The position numbers and the translations under genes were made by a program. Shown piece after piece: positions 15,902-24,831 of a DNA stretch of 44,925 bases. The notes beneath the pieces were generated by a model, which was not told where the DNA came from, did not search any database, and worked only from the letters and a program-made list of their open reading frames with translations. The stretch lies in NCBI GenBank assembly GCA_016294165.1, contig JAEDCM010000012.1:1-44925 (forward strand), in the 5' to 3' direction. How positions within the stretch are numbered: position 1 is the first letter of the stretch; each line of letters opens with the position of its first letter. This stretch comes from Anaeroplasmataceae bacterium. Its GTDB lineage: Bacteria > Bacillota_I > Bacilli_A > Acholeplasmatales > JAEDCM01.

Positions 15902-16864
15902 TTGAAAGGATTAAAAATTGAAAAACCAAAAACAAGAATTCAAGAAGAATCTATAGATGGATATACAGGTAGATATTGTATAACACCGCTAGAAAGAGGA
16001 TATGGTATTACTTTAGGTAATGCGTTACGCCGAATTTTATTATCATCATTACCAGGTGTTGCTATCGTTAATGTTAAAATTGATGGAGTTCAACACGAAT
16101 TTTCTACAATCGAAGGTGTAATGGAAGATACTATGACAATCGTTTTAAATTTAAAGAAGATTGTTTTAGCATCAACATTAGATCAAGTAGATGCAAATTT
16201 TGAATCAACTATGGAGTTGCATTGTGGTGCTGGTTTAGTTACTGCTGCTGATATCGAACACAATTCTGATATTAAAATCATTAACCCTGATCAAGTTATC
16301 GCTAATGTTGCTGAAGGTGGAGAATTACATATGTACTTCACAGTTAGATGTGGAGTTGGATATGTTCCTGCCGCAAAAAATAAAAAATATGATAATAGCG
16401 TTGGAACAATCGCAATCGATTCACTTTACACACCAATTATCAACGTTAAATATGATGTTGAGAAGACTCGTGTAGATGACAGCGCTGATTATGATAAATT
16501 AATTATAGAAGTAAAAACTAATGGTTCAATTACTGCTAGAGAATCTTTAGCAATCGCTTCTAAAATTATGATCGATCATTTAAATGTTGTAGTTGAAATG
16601 AGCGAAAAAGCAAAATCAACTGATTTTATGGTTGAAACTGAAGATGATTCAAGCAACAAACGTCTTGAAAAAATGACAATTGAAGAACTTGACTTATCAG
16701 TTAGATCTTACAATTGTTTAAAGAGAGCTGGAATTAATACAGTATCTGAGCTTACACATAAGAGTGAAGAAGATATGATGAAAGTTCGTAATTTAGGACG
16801 TAAATCATTAAAAGAAGTAAAAGAAAAATTAGAAAGCTTAGGTTTAGGATTAAATAAAGACTAA
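15902..16864 (+). CDS. rpoA: RNA polymerase alpha subunit
   Basis: At 320 aa it shows the alpha-NTD dimer motifs ERGYGITLGNALRRILLSSL and PGVAIV, and an alpha-CTD with the helix-hairpin-helix segment LDLSVRSYNCLKRAGINTVS, RNLGRKSLKEVKEKL. The CTD binds UP-element DNA and activators. It starts with TTG 15902 behind AAAGGAGG. Position between S11 and L17 is canonical. Confidence 0.98.
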   Translation: MKGLKIEKPKTRIQEESIDGYTGRYCITPLERGYGITLGNALRRILLSSLPGVAIVNVKIDGVQHEFSTIEGVMEDTMTIVLNLKKIVLASTLDQVDANFESTMELHCGAGLVTAADIEHNSDIKIINPDQVIANVAEGGELHMYFTVRCGVGYVPAAKNKKYDNSVGTIAIDSLYTPIINVKYDVEKTRVDDSADYDKLIIEVKTNGSITARESLAIASKIMIDHLNVVVEMSEKAKSTDFMVETEDDSSNKRLEKMTIEELDLSVRSYNCLKRAGINTVSELTHKSEEDMMKVRNLGRKSLKEVKEKLESLGLGLNKD

Positions 16865-16885
16865 AAATAAGAAGGAGGAGCAAAA

Positions 16886-17290
16886 ATGGCTGGTTACAGA
16901 AAATTAGGTCGCACAAGTGATCAAAGAAAAGCGTTATTAAGAGACTTAGTAACTGATTTAATTATCAATGAACGCATTGAAACGACTGAAATGAAAGCAA
17001 AAGAATTACGTAAATTAGCTGATAAAATGGTTACTTTAGGTAAAAAAGGTCTTGTAGCTAAGAATGAAGGACGTGAAGCTGATGCATTACACTTCCGTAG
17101 AGAAGCTGCAAAAGTTGTTAGATTTGAAAAAGTTGAACAAGATAAAGACCAAAATGCACTACAAAAACTATTTGATGTTATTGCCCCACGTTATGCATCT
17201 AGAAATGGTGGATATACGAGAATTTTTAAAGTAGGTCCTCGTCAAGGAGACGCTGCTCCAATGGCAATTATCGAATTCGTAGAAGAATAA
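16886..17290 (+). CDS. rplQ: 50S ribosomal protein L17
   Basis: At 134 aa it starts MAGYRKLGRTSDQRKALLRD, with LVTDLIINERIETTEMKAKE and the family end GGYTRIFKVGPRQGDAAPMA. It lines the tunnel exit. It is the last gene of the S10-spc-alpha run, followed by a terminator. Confidence 0.98.
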   Translation: MAGYRKLGRTSDQRKALLRDLVTDLIINERIETTEMKAKELRKLADKMVTLGKKGLVAKNEGREADALHFRREAAKVVRFEKVEQDKDQNALQKLFDVIAPRYASRNGGYTRIFKVGPRQGDAAPMAIIEFVEE

Positions 17291-17297
17291 GAAATTA

Positions 17298-17321
17298 AAC
17301 ATCCCTAGTGGATGTTTTTTC
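17298..17321 (+). terminator. Terminator of the S10-spc-alpha operon
   Basis: A 7-bp stem AACATCC/GGATGTT around CTAGT is followed by a T run, 8 nt after the rplQ stop. Confidence 0.88.
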
Positions 17322-17344
17322 TTTAATAAAAAATGAATTATATC

Positions 17345-17373
17345 TTGTCATAAAATAAGTTTTATGATAGTAT
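17345..17373 (+). promoter_or_regulatory. Candidate promoter of the pdxK-like gene
   Basis: TTGTCA (17345-17350) and TAGTAT (17368-17373) are spaced by 17 bp. The -10 is moderate. It lies between the rplQ terminator and the RBS (AGGGGTG) of the next gene. Confidence 0.45.
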
Positions 17374-17393
17374 CCTCATTGAGGGGTGATAAA

Positions 17394-18209
17394 ATGAAGA
17401 AAATCGTTTCAGTTCAAGATATTTCATGCTATGGGCAATGCTCTTTAACAGTAGCTTTACCAATACTTTCAAGCTATGGGATTGAAACAGCTATTATGCC
17501 GTCAGCTATACTTTCAACTCATACAAGTGGATTTAAGAATTTTACGGTTTTAGATTTAACAGAGGAATTATTTAAGATTCTTAATCATTGGGTTGATGAA
17601 AACATAAAATTTGATGCTATATATACTGGATATATCGGTGATGTAAGGCAATTTGATTTAGTTTCACAAGCTAAAGAAAGGATTTTAAATAAAAACGGAT
17701 TGTTAGTTGTCGATCCAGCAATGGCTGACAATGGGAAATTATATCCGGCATTAAATGAAGAAATTGTTTTAGGAATGCGAAAAATTGTGGCAGAAAGTGA
17801 TATTACAATCCCGAATATTACTGAAGCTTGTTTGTTATTAGATGTTCCTTATCGCGAAACATACGATTTAGAATTTGCTAAAGGATTAGCATATAATATT
17901 GCTCAAATGGGGCCGAAAAAGGTTATTATAACAGGATTAACTGTTACCAAAGGAAAAATCAGCGTTTTGTGCTATGATAAGGAAAACGATGAATATATCT
18001 ATAACGAAGAGAATATTTGCAAAAAATCATATCATGGAACAGGTGATATTTTCTCATCAGTTTTGATCGCTCACATTTTAAATGGTGATAGTATTAATGA
18101 TGCTATTAAAAAGAGTATGATTTTTGTTATTGATGCAATTAATAAAACCATGGATGATGATTCTCATAACTACGGAGTAAAATTTGAACAAGTATTAAAC
18201 GAAAAGTAA
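17394..18209 (+). CDS. Pyridoxal/pyridoxamine kinase (PfkB/ribokinase superfamily)
   Basis: At 271 aa from ATG 17394 this resembles PdxK/PdxY kinases, which phosphorylate pyridoxal or pyridoxamine in B6 salvage. It begins IVSVQDISCYGQCSLTVALP, has the substrate-side AILSTHTSGF, the VVDPAMADNG segment, NITEACLLL and the ATP/anion-hole motif SYHGTGDIFSSV with the catalytic Asp in GTGD. A TTG/ATG-like upstream extension was rejected because AGGGGTG sits just before ATG 17394. It stands alone between terminators, splitting the usual rplQ-ecfA neighbourhood. Confidence 0.82.
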   Translation: MKKIVSVQDISCYGQCSLTVALPILSSYGIETAIMPSAILSTHTSGFKNFTVLDLTEELFKILNHWVDENIKFDAIYTGYIGDVRQFDLVSQAKERILNKNGLLVVDPAMADNGKLYPALNEEIVLGMRKIVAESDITIPNITEACLLLDVPYRETYDLEFAKGLAYNIAQMGPKKVIITGLTVTKGKISVLCYDKENDEYIYNEENICKKSYHGTGDIFSSVLIAHILNGDSINDAIKKSMIFVIDAINKTMDDDSHNYGVKFEQVLNEK

Positions 18210-18216
18210 AAAGTAT

Positions 18217-18244
18217 GGATGCCTAATAAAAGGCATCCTATTTT
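18217..18244 (+). terminator. Terminator after the pdxK-like gene
   Basis: A 7-bp stem GGATGCC/GGCATCC with an 8-nt A/T loop, then TATTTT. Confidence 0.85.
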
Positions 18245-18285
18245 GTTAAAATAGGATATTATAAGTAATTTTTTCTTTATATGAG

Positions 18286-18304
18286 CACCAATTTGGTGTA
18301 TAAT
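18286..18304 (+). promoter_or_regulatory. Promoter with overlapping palindrome upstream of ecfA1
   Basis: TATAAT at 18299-18304 is the -10 (TGTATAAT context). No strong -35 is seen. A 13-nt perfect inverted repeat, CACCAA-T-TTGGTG (18286-18298), ends one base before the -10, in the spacer. It is not followed by a T run, so it looks like an operator rather than a terminator. The regulator is unknown. Confidence 0.5.
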
Positions 18305-18339
18305 TATATAGAGTACACTAAAAAAGGAGGCCTTCTAAG

Positions 18340-19143
18340 ATGATAAAGGTATCGAATTTAGAATTTGGATATACTAAAAAAACACAAGCTTTAAAAGGAA
18401 TATCTTTTGAAATTAAAGAAGGTTCCTGGGTAAGTATTATAGGTCATAATGGTAGTGGTAAATCAACGCTATCTAAGCTTTTGAATGGTTTATTAGAGCC
18501 AAGAAAAGGTGAAGTTTATATTGATGGTAAATTATTAAATGAAGATACGGTTAGTGACATTCGTAAGGATGTTGGAATTGTTTTTCAAAATCCCGATAAT
18601 CAATTTGTCGGAGTTAGCGTTAAGCATGATATGGCCTTCGGTTTAGAAAATAGAAGAGTTGAACGTGATGAAATGGTTCGCTTAATTGATGAATATGCTA
18701 AGAAGGTTGACATGGAAAAATTTTTAGATTCTGAGCCTCATCTTCTTAGTGGTGGACAAAAACAAAGAGTAGCTATTGCTGGGGTACTAGCAATGAATCC
18801 TAAAGTAATAATTTTTGATGAAGCAACATCGATGCTTGATCCTGAAGGAACTAAGGATATTATAGAGTTAATTGAAAAGTTAAAAGGTAGTAGAACAATT
18901 ATTACTATTACCCATGATTTGGATTTGGCATATAAAAGTGATCGAATCATTGTTTTAAAGGAAGGAAATATTATTGCGGATGATATTCCAAGTGAAATAT
19001 TTAAAAAACCCGATATGCTTATCGATGCTAAATTAGACATTCCCTTTAAGCTAAAACTATATAATGCAGCAAAAAAGGATCCTGAAATTTCGAAGAATAA
19101 GGAGTTGATTGACGTATTATGGCAATTTTGTTTAAAGAAGTAA
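18340..19143 (+). CDS. ecfA1: ECF transporter ATPase EcfA1 (CbiO type)
   Basis: A 267-aa ABC ATPase of the energy-coupling factor module that powers vitamin uptake with interchangeable S components. Walker A is GHNGSGKST (35-43), the Q-loop region is VFQNPDNQFVG (the ECF-type form), the signature is LLSGGQKQR, Walker B is VIIFDEATSMLD, and the switch is ITHD. RBS AAAGGAGG. It overlaps ecfA2 by 25 nt, so both are coupled. Confidence 0.95.
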   Translation: MIKVSNLEFGYTKKTQALKGISFEIKEGSWVSIIGHNGSGKSTLSKLLNGLLEPRKGEVYIDGKLLNEDTVSDIRKDVGIVFQNPDNQFVGVSVKHDMAFGLENRRVERDEMVRLIDEYAKKVDMEKFLDSEPHLLSGGQKQRVAIAGVLAMNPKVIIFDEATSMLDPEGTKDIIELIEKLKGSRTIITITHDLDLAYKSDRIIVLKEGNIIADDIPSEIFKKPDMLIDAKLDIPFKLKLYNAAKKDPEISKNKELIDVLWQFCLKK

Positions 19144-19967
19144 GTCACACCTATAAAGGTGTAAGCAAAAAATCGGGTTATGCAGCAATAATAGATGTTA
19201 ATTTAAAAATAGACGCTAAGAATGAATTTATTGCAATATGTGGAAAAACGGGTAGTGGAAAATCTACGATGATTCAACACATGAACGCTTTATTAACTCC
19301 AACAAAAGGAGAAGTACAAATCTTTGATAATATTGTATCTTCAAATCCTAAAAAAAATAAAAAACTTTCTAAGATTAGAAAAAGAGTGGGACTAGTATTT
19401 CAATTTCCGGAATATCAATTGTTTGAAGAAACGGTAATAAAGGATATTATGTTCGCCCCGTTAAATTTTGGTAGTAGTTATGATGAAGCTAGAGAAAAGG
19501 CTCTAAAAGCGGCTGAAATGGTTGGATTAGACAATCAATTATTAGAAAAGTCACCATTTAGATTAAGTGGTGGACAAATGCGAAGAGTAGCTATTGCTGG
19601 TATCCTAGCAATGGAACCAGAAATCTTGGTTTTAGATGAACCAACAAGAGGATTAGATCCTCAAGGAAAAGTTGAGGCCATGGAATTGTTTTTAGACATT
19701 CATAAAAAGTATAAAAAGACCATTATTCTTATTACTCATGATATGGATATTGTTGGTGAATATGCAAAACGTGTCATCGTCATGAAGGATGGCAAAAAGG
19801 TATTTGATGGAGATAAGAATGATCTATTTGTTGATCCAAATTTTGATTCATTTCATTTAGATTTACCAATGCCAATGAAGTTTGCAAAAGAAATAAATAA
19901 TTCTATGAATTTAAATATTGATACAAATGTTTTTACGTTAGAAGAATTATTAAATAAGCTTAGATAA
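19119..19967 (+). CDS. ecfA2: ECF transporter ATPase EcfA2 (CbiO type)
   Basis: A 282-aa partner ATPase of EcfA1. Walker A is CGKTGSGKST, the Q-loop region is VFQFPEYQLFEETV (the typical EcfA2 form), the signature is RLSGGQMRR, Walker B is ILVLDEPTRGLDP, and the switch is ITHDM. The start lies inside the end of ecfA1. The pair with EcfT downstream gives a complete energising module; no S component is in this window. Confidence 0.95.
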   Translation: MAILFKEVSHTYKGVSKKSGYAAIIDVNLKIDAKNEFIAICGKTGSGKSTMIQHMNALLTPTKGEVQIFDNIVSSNPKKNKKLSKIRKRVGLVFQFPEYQLFEETVIKDIMFAPLNFGSSYDEAREKALKAAEMVGLDNQLLEKSPFRLSGGQMRRVAIAGILAMEPEILVLDEPTRGLDPQGKVEAMELFLDIHKKYKKTIILITHDMDIVGEYAKRVIVMKDGKKVFDGDKNDLFVDPNFDSFHLDLPMPMKFAKEINNSMNLNIDTNVFTLEELLNKLR

Positions 19968-19975
19968 GGAGGATT

Positions 19976-20944
19976 ATGATGGATAACGTTGTAATTGGAC
20001 AATACATTCCTGGTGATAGTATAATTCACAAATTAGACCCAAGAATGAAAATAATTCTATTAGTATTAATGATTGTCATTACATTTATGGCTCCATCATT
20101 AATCTATGTTTCTTTAGTTTTACTGTTTGTTATATGTATTATTTTATTATCAAAAACTCCTTTAAGAAAAGTCATAAAAGGGCTTAAATCGTTGATTTTC
20201 TTATTGTGCTTCACAATAATAATTCAGCTTGGATATGAAACAAGTGGAGAGCTTTTATTTAAATATCAAATGAATATGACTTTATATAATTTAGTAATAA
20301 GTGTTGGATTATTAGTGCTTTATTTTTTAACAAAATCATTTATAAAATTTAAATTTACATATTTTTTATTGCTTGTGGCACTATCGTTATATTTGCAATA
20401 TAGCTTTAATGAAGGTCTTTTATTATTCTCTTATAATTTAAGAGTCTATGAAAGTGGAGTTAATATGGCGGGATATGTATTTATAAGAATTGTTAGTGTT
20501 GTTTTGTTATCTAGCTTATTAACATTCACGACAAGCCCTAATGATTTGAATAATGGGATTGAGAGTGTTTTAAGCCCATTAAAGATCATTAAGGTTCCTG
20601 TTGGTGAAATCGCAATGATGCTTTCATTAGTTTTAAGATTTGTGCCAACATTATTACAAGAGACAAATAAGATTATGAAGGCTCAGGCCTCTCGTGGAGT
20701 TGATTTTTTAGAATCAAGCTTTAGTAAAAAGATTCAACAAATTGTTTCTTTATTAGTCCCAATGTTTGTTATCAGCTTAAAAAGAGCAGAAGAACTTGCT
20801 GATGCAATGGAATCACGCGGTTATGTTATCGGTGAAAAAAGAACCAAACTTGATGAAATGAAAATTAAGGCAAAGGATATCATGGCATTACTAGTTATTT
20901 CATTATTGATGGCTGTAATCATTTATGCGAAGTGGTTCTCATGA
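19976..20944 (+). CDS. ecfT: ECF transporter transmembrane subunit EcfT (enlarged)
   Basis: A 322-aa membrane scaffold that couples the ATPases to S components. The N-terminus has GQYIPGDSIIHKLDPRMKI; the two Ala-Arg-Gly coupling motifs appear as QASRG (238-241) and AMESRGY (277-283). Usual EcfT is about 265 aa. The extra length falls near residues 93-148, where hydrophobic runs suggest two added membrane helices. RBS AAGGAGG. The stop overlaps the truA start (ATGA). Confidence 0.93.
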   Translation: MMDNVVIGQYIPGDSIIHKLDPRMKIILLVLMIVITFMAPSLIYVSLVLLFVICIILLSKTPLRKVIKGLKSLIFLLCFTIIIQLGYETSGELLFKYQMNMTLYNLVISVGLLVLYFLTKSFIKFKFTYFLLLVALSLYLQYSFNEGLLLFSYNLRVYESGVNMAGYVFIRIVSVVLLSSLLTFTTSPNDLNNGIESVLSPLKIIKVPVGEIAMMLSLVLRFVPTLLQETNKIMKAQASRGVDFLESSFSKKIQQIVSLLVPMFVISLKRAEELADAMESRGYVIGEKRTKLDEMKIKAKDIMALLVISLLMAVIIYAKWFS

Positions 20945-21663
20945 GATATAAATGTATAATTGAATATGATGGGACTAATTATTATGGTTATCAAAGACAA
21001 CCGGAAAGAGTAAGCATTCAAGAGGTATTTGAGAATGCTTTAAAGATTATTTGTAAAGAAGATGTTAAGAGTTTTGCTTCAGGAAGAACAGATGCCCATG
21101 TTCATGCCAAGGGGCAGGTATTACATTTTGATAGTGATATAAATATGAAACCTGAATCATGGAAAAAAGCGTTAAATTCGCTATTACCAGAGGATATTCA
21201 TATTAAAAGTATTGAGGGCATCAGCGATGATTTTCATGCTAGATTCTCTGTAAAATCTAAGGAATATCGATATTTTATTAATATTGGTGATTATGATGTA
21301 TTCTTTAATAACTATACAGCATATTTCAAGGATTTAGATATTGATAAGATGAAGGAAGCGATTAAGTATTTCATTGGGACGCATGATTTTACAACCTTTT
21401 CAAGGTTTGTGGAAAAAAAGGACACGACAAGAACAATTACTGATGCTTATATAATTGAGCATGGAAGATTTTTAGAAATCACTTTTATTGGTGATGGATT
21501 TTTGAAATATATGGTTCGAATTATGGTTGGAACTTTAATAGATATTGGACTTCATAAAAAAAAGCCAGAGGATATAAATCATTTATTTGAAGCTAAGAAT
21601 AGACGTTTAACAGGAAGAACAGCTTCACCTAATGGTCTTTATTTATGGAAGGTAAATTATTAG
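20941..21663 (+). CDS. truA: tRNA pseudouridine synthase A (positions 38-40)
   Basis: At 240 aa it isomerises U38-U40 in the tRNA anticodon arm. It has IEYDGTNYYGYQRQP, the catalytic-Asp motif ASGRTDAHVHAKGQV, FHARFSVKSKEYRY and FLKYMVRIMVGTLI. ATG 20941 is preferred to the in-frame GTG 20932 because it forms the ATGA overlap with the ecfT stop and MRYKCIIEYDG fits the family. ecfA1-ecfA2-ecfT-truA is the Bacillus order. Confidence 0.96.
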   Translation: MRYKCIIEYDGTNYYGYQRQPERVSIQEVFENALKIICKEDVKSFASGRTDAHVHAKGQVLHFDSDINMKPESWKKALNSLLPEDIHIKSIEGISDDFHARFSVKSKEYRYFINIGDYDVFFNNYTAYFKDLDIDKMKEAIKYFIGTHDFTTFSRFVEKKDTTRTITDAYIIEHGRFLEITFIGDGFLKYMVRIMVGTLIDIGLHKKKPEDINHLFEAKNRRLTGRTASPNGLYLWKVNY

Positions 21664-21673
21664 GAGCGTACTT

Positions 21674-22297
21674 ATGGGTTATTTTATTACATTTGAAGGT
21701 GGAGAAGGCACTGGAAAAACAACAATCATTGAACAAGTTAAAAATTATCTTTTAAACCTTGGCTATGAGGTTATTGTAACAAGAGAGCCAGGGGGAATTG
21801 AAATAAGTGAACAAATAAGGGATATCATTTTAGATGTGAAAAATGTTAAAATGGATTATAGAACTGAGGCTTTATTATACGCCGCAAGTCGTGTTCAGCA
21901 TTTAGCTGAAAAGGTGATTCCAGCCTTAGAACAAGGTAAAGTGGTTTTATGCGATCGTTATCTTGATAGTTCGTTAGTTTATCAAGGAATTGCCCGTGGA
22001 TTAGGTATTGATAAGGTTTTAAACATTAATATGTTTGCCTTAGACCACATGCCTGATTTAACATTGTTTATTAGTGCAAGACCAGAAATTTGCTTTGAAA
22101 GATTGAAAAAAAGTAACCGTACAATGGATAGATTAGATTTAGAAAAGAAGGAATTCCATGAAATGGTATATGACGGATATAAGCAAATAAGCAAAATGTA
22201 TCCAGAAAGAATTACCACAATTGACGGAGAACAAGCTGTGGAAAAGGTAATTAGTGATGCGCTAGATGCAATAAAAAAACTAGTAGATAAGAGGTGA
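21674..22297 (+). CDS. tmk: Thymidylate kinase
   Basis: At 207 aa it phosphorylates dTMP to dTDP. The P-loop is FEGGEGTGKTT, the base/substrate motifs are TREPGG and the DRY in LCDRYLDSSLVYQG. The LID stretch is KKSNRTMDRLD. Start of a replication/RNA-modification cluster that in Bacillus lies far from the ribosomal genes. RBS TAGGAG. Confidence 0.96.
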   Translation: MGYFITFEGGEGTGKTTIIEQVKNYLLNLGYEVIVTREPGGIEISEQIRDIILDVKNVKMDYRTEALLYAASRVQHLAEKVIPALEQGKVVLCDRYLDSSLVYQGIARGLGIDKVLNINMFALDHMPDLTLFISARPEICFERLKKSNRTMDRLDLEKKEFHEMVYDGYKQISKMYPERITTIDGEQAVEKVISDALDAIKKLVDKR

Positions 22298-22301
22298 TAG
22301 T

Positions 22302-23252
22302 ATGATTAATTGGGCCTTAAAAAGTCAAAAAAACATTATAGATATGCTTAAAGCTAGTAAGGCTAAAAATCGATTATCACATGCTTATTTATTCACTGGA
22401 GAAGAGGGAACTGAAAAATTAGGTGTTGCCTTATATTTTGCGATGATGCATTATTGTGATGATGTATGCTTAGAATGCAAAAATTGTAAAAACATTTTAG
22501 AATTAAAGCACCCTAATGTTTATTATATTAGGCCAATGGGGCAAAATATTAAGAAGGAACAAATAATCGCTTTACAACAGGAATTTTCAAAAACCTCATT
22601 AACTGAAGGAGTGCGAGTTTATATCATTGATGAGGCAGAAAAATTATCCTTAGGGGCAGCCAATAGTTTGCTAAAATTTATTGAGGAACCAGCGTCTCAA
22701 GAAACTTATGCAATCTTAATTACAAATAATCAAACTGCCATGATTTCCACAATTTTATCAAGATGTCAGGTTATTAATTTTACACCGGTTTCTAAGGATG
22801 TTTTAATTGATGAATTGATGAATCAAGGAGTTTCAATGGATATTGCAAGATTGCTTCCAAATTTGACAAATAGTATTGAGGAGGCAATTACAATTCATAA
22901 GAATCCAGCATTTCATGAGATAGTTAAGCTTGTAATTAATCTTGGGAATAATATTGCGAATAAAAAGAGTAGTTCTTTTTTATATTTTAAAAACTATCAA
23001 GGAGTTTTTGAAGATAAAGAAAGCGTTAGTATGTTGCTTAAGATTTTATTGTTGTATTTCTTAGATACGCTAGTGGAGCGTGATCCAATATTTATTAGTG
23101 AAGAAAAAACAATAAATAGACTTCGTGAAAAAAAAGAATCTATGGAAGAAATTTGTAAGAGTATTGTGAAGATGCAAGAAGATATTAATTATAATGTGAA
23201 TTATGGATTAATGATTGAATGCTTTTTGTTAGATATAGATGGGAGGTTTTGA
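22302..23252 (+). CDS. holB: DNA polymerase III subunit delta'
   Basis: At 316 aa it is a clamp-loader AAA+ subunit. It begins with a SHAYLFTGEEGTEKLG segment where the P-loop is degenerate (no GKT), as is usual for the stator subunit delta'. A four-Cys zinc module lies near C-LECKNCKNI. It also has VYIIDEAEKLSLGAANSLLK, FIEEPASQETYAILIT, and STILSRCQ in place of the sensor/arginine-finger SRC motif. It lies 4 bp after tmk and 3 bp before ricT. Confidence 0.93.
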   Translation: MINWALKSQKNIIDMLKASKAKNRLSHAYLFTGEEGTEKLGVALYFAMMHYCDDVCLECKNCKNILELKHPNVYYIRPMGQNIKKEQIIALQQEFSKTSLTEGVRVYIIDEAEKLSLGAANSLLKFIEEPASQETYAILITNNQTAMISTILSRCQVINFTPVSKDVLIDELMNQGVSMDIARLLPNLTNSIEEAITIHKNPAFHEIVKLVINLGNNIANKKSSSFLYFKNYQGVFEDKESVSMLLKILLLYFLDTLVERDPIFISEEKTINRLREKKESMEEICKSIVKMQEDINYNVNYGLMIECFLLDIDGRF

Positions 23253-23255
23253 CAA

Positions 23256-24098
23256 ATGAAGGTTGTTAAAATTCAATTTAAGAAGGTTGGAAAAAAATAT
23301 TTTTTTGATCCAAAAGGATTTGATTTAAAAAATGATGATAAGGTCGTCGTTGAAACAATCCGTGGATTTGAGTTAGGAACAGTTGTTGGTGATGTTTTTG
23401 ATATAGCTGAGGAAGAATTGATCGCAGAATTAAAACCGATTATTCGTAAAGCAACACAAAAGGATATTGATGATCATGAAAAGAATATAGCTCAAGAACC
23501 AATTATTATTGAAAAAACAAAATTTTATGCTAAGAAAAATCAATTACAAATGAAGGTTCTTGGGGGAGAATATACATTAGATCGTGGTAAACTAATCATC
23601 TATTTTGAAGCTGAAGGACGTATTGATTTTAGACAATTAGTTAAGGATTTAGCTGAAGAATTTAGAGTTCGTATTGAATTAAGACAGGTTGGTTCAAGAG
23701 ATGGGGCTAAGTTTATCGGTGGTCTTGGGCCATGCGGATTGATGATGTGCTGTGTAACGCATATTGGTGAATTTGATAATGTAAGTATTAAAATGGCAAA
23801 GAATCAAAATTTAAGCTTGAATCCTCAAAAAATCAGTGGAACATGTGGAAAATTATTATGCTGCATAAAATATGAGAATGAGGACTATCAAATCGCTAGG
23901 GAAAATCTTCCAGACATTGGAGATTATGTAATGTCAAACGCTGGGAATGGTAAGGTAATATCATTAGATATTCTTCAAAAGCAAATTCGTCTATTATCAA
24001 ATGATGATAAAGTGATCGTAATTAGCGATAAAGATATTAAAACAATCAAGCGCCGTAAGCATTATGATGACATCTCAGAACTAAAAGGGTTAGAATAA
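23256..24098 (+). CDS. ricT: PSP1-domain regulator RicT (YaaT)
   Basis: At 280 aa it resembles Bacillus YaaT/RicT, part of the RicA-RicF-RicT complex (Y-complex) that binds 4Fe-4S clusters and guides RNase Y processing. It shows RIELRQVGSRDGAKFIGGLG, then two Cys clusters, CGLMMCC and CGKLLCC, plus IKYENEDY. Its place between holB and the methyltransferase is the conserved Bacillus one. The stop overlaps the next start by one base (TAATG). Confidence 0.93.
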   Translation: MKVVKIQFKKVGKKYFFDPKGFDLKNDDKVVVETIRGFELGTVVGDVFDIAEEELIAELKPIIRKATQKDIDDHEKNIAQEPIIIEKTKFYAKKNQLQMKVLGGEYTLDRGKLIIYFEAEGRIDFRQLVKDLAEEFRVRIELRQVGSRDGAKFIGGLGPCGLMMCCVTHIGEFDNVSIKMAKNQNLSLNPQKISGTCGKLLCCIKYENEDYQIARENLPDIGDYVMSNAGNGKVISLDILQKQIRLLSNDDKVIVISDKDIKTIKRRKHYDDISELKGLE

Positions 24099-24829
24099 TG
24101 GAAGTAATTAATGAACTATTGGGATATGAAAAATATAAAATCTATCAAGACCCAGATTTGTTTAATTTTTCAATCGATTCAATGCTTTTAGGATACTTTG
24201 CGACAATTAATAAAAAGACAAAAAGGATTATTGATCTGTGTAGTGGAAACGCACCAATTCCATTATATTTGACATTACGTACAAAAGAATCAATTATTGG
24301 TGTAGAAATTCAAAAAAAATCCTATGATTTAGGAGTAAAAAGTGTTATTATAAATAATAAGGGAGATCAAATATCATTAATAAATGATAATTTGATAAAT
24401 ATTCATCAAAAATTTGATTATAAATTCGATTTAGTCTTATGTAATCCGCCCTTCTTTAAATATCAAGAAGGATCGAACATAAACAAAAACGAAGAGAAGA
24501 CAATTGCTAGGCATGAGGTCCTAGTTAATTTAGATCAGATAGTTTTAGAAGCTTCAATGCTTTTAGATAATGGTGGATATTTTGCGATGGTACATCGTCC
24601 TGATCGGCTATTAGATATTTTTGAAGCGTTTAAGAAATATAGAATTGAGCCAAAAAGATTACAATTCATTTATCCAAAAAAGGATAAGGAATGTAACCAT
24701 ATTTTAATTGAGGGTATTAAAGGTGGTCAAAGTGGGGGATTGAGGGTCCTTAAACCACTTATCGTTTATGGTGATGATAATAAATGGACACCTGATATTT
24801 TGAAGGTTTATAATTTAAAGGAGGAATAA
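24098..24829 (+). CDS. tRNA1(Val) (adenine-37-N6)-methyltransferase-like (YabB/TrmN6)
   Basis: A 243-aa class I SAM methyltransferase. It has the SAM-binding IDLCSGNAPIPLYLTLRT, then GVEIQKKSYDLG, and the N6-adenine motif CNPPFFK (NPPF). Family members methylate A37 of tRNA1(Val). The holB-yaaT-yabB-rsmI-metS order supports YabB. The exact substrate here is inferred. Confidence 0.87.
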   Translation: MEVINELLGYEKYKIYQDPDLFNFSIDSMLLGYFATINKKTKRIIDLCSGNAPIPLYLTLRTKESIIGVEIQKKSYDLGVKSVIINNKGDQISLINDNLINIHQKFDYKFDLVLCNPPFFKYQEGSNINKNEEKTIARHEVLVNLDQIVLEASMLLDNGGYFAMVHRPDRLLDIFEAFKKYRIEPKRLQFIYPKKDKECNHILIEGIKGGQSGGLRVLKPLIVYGDDNKWTPDILKVYNLKEE

Positions 24830-24831
24830 AT

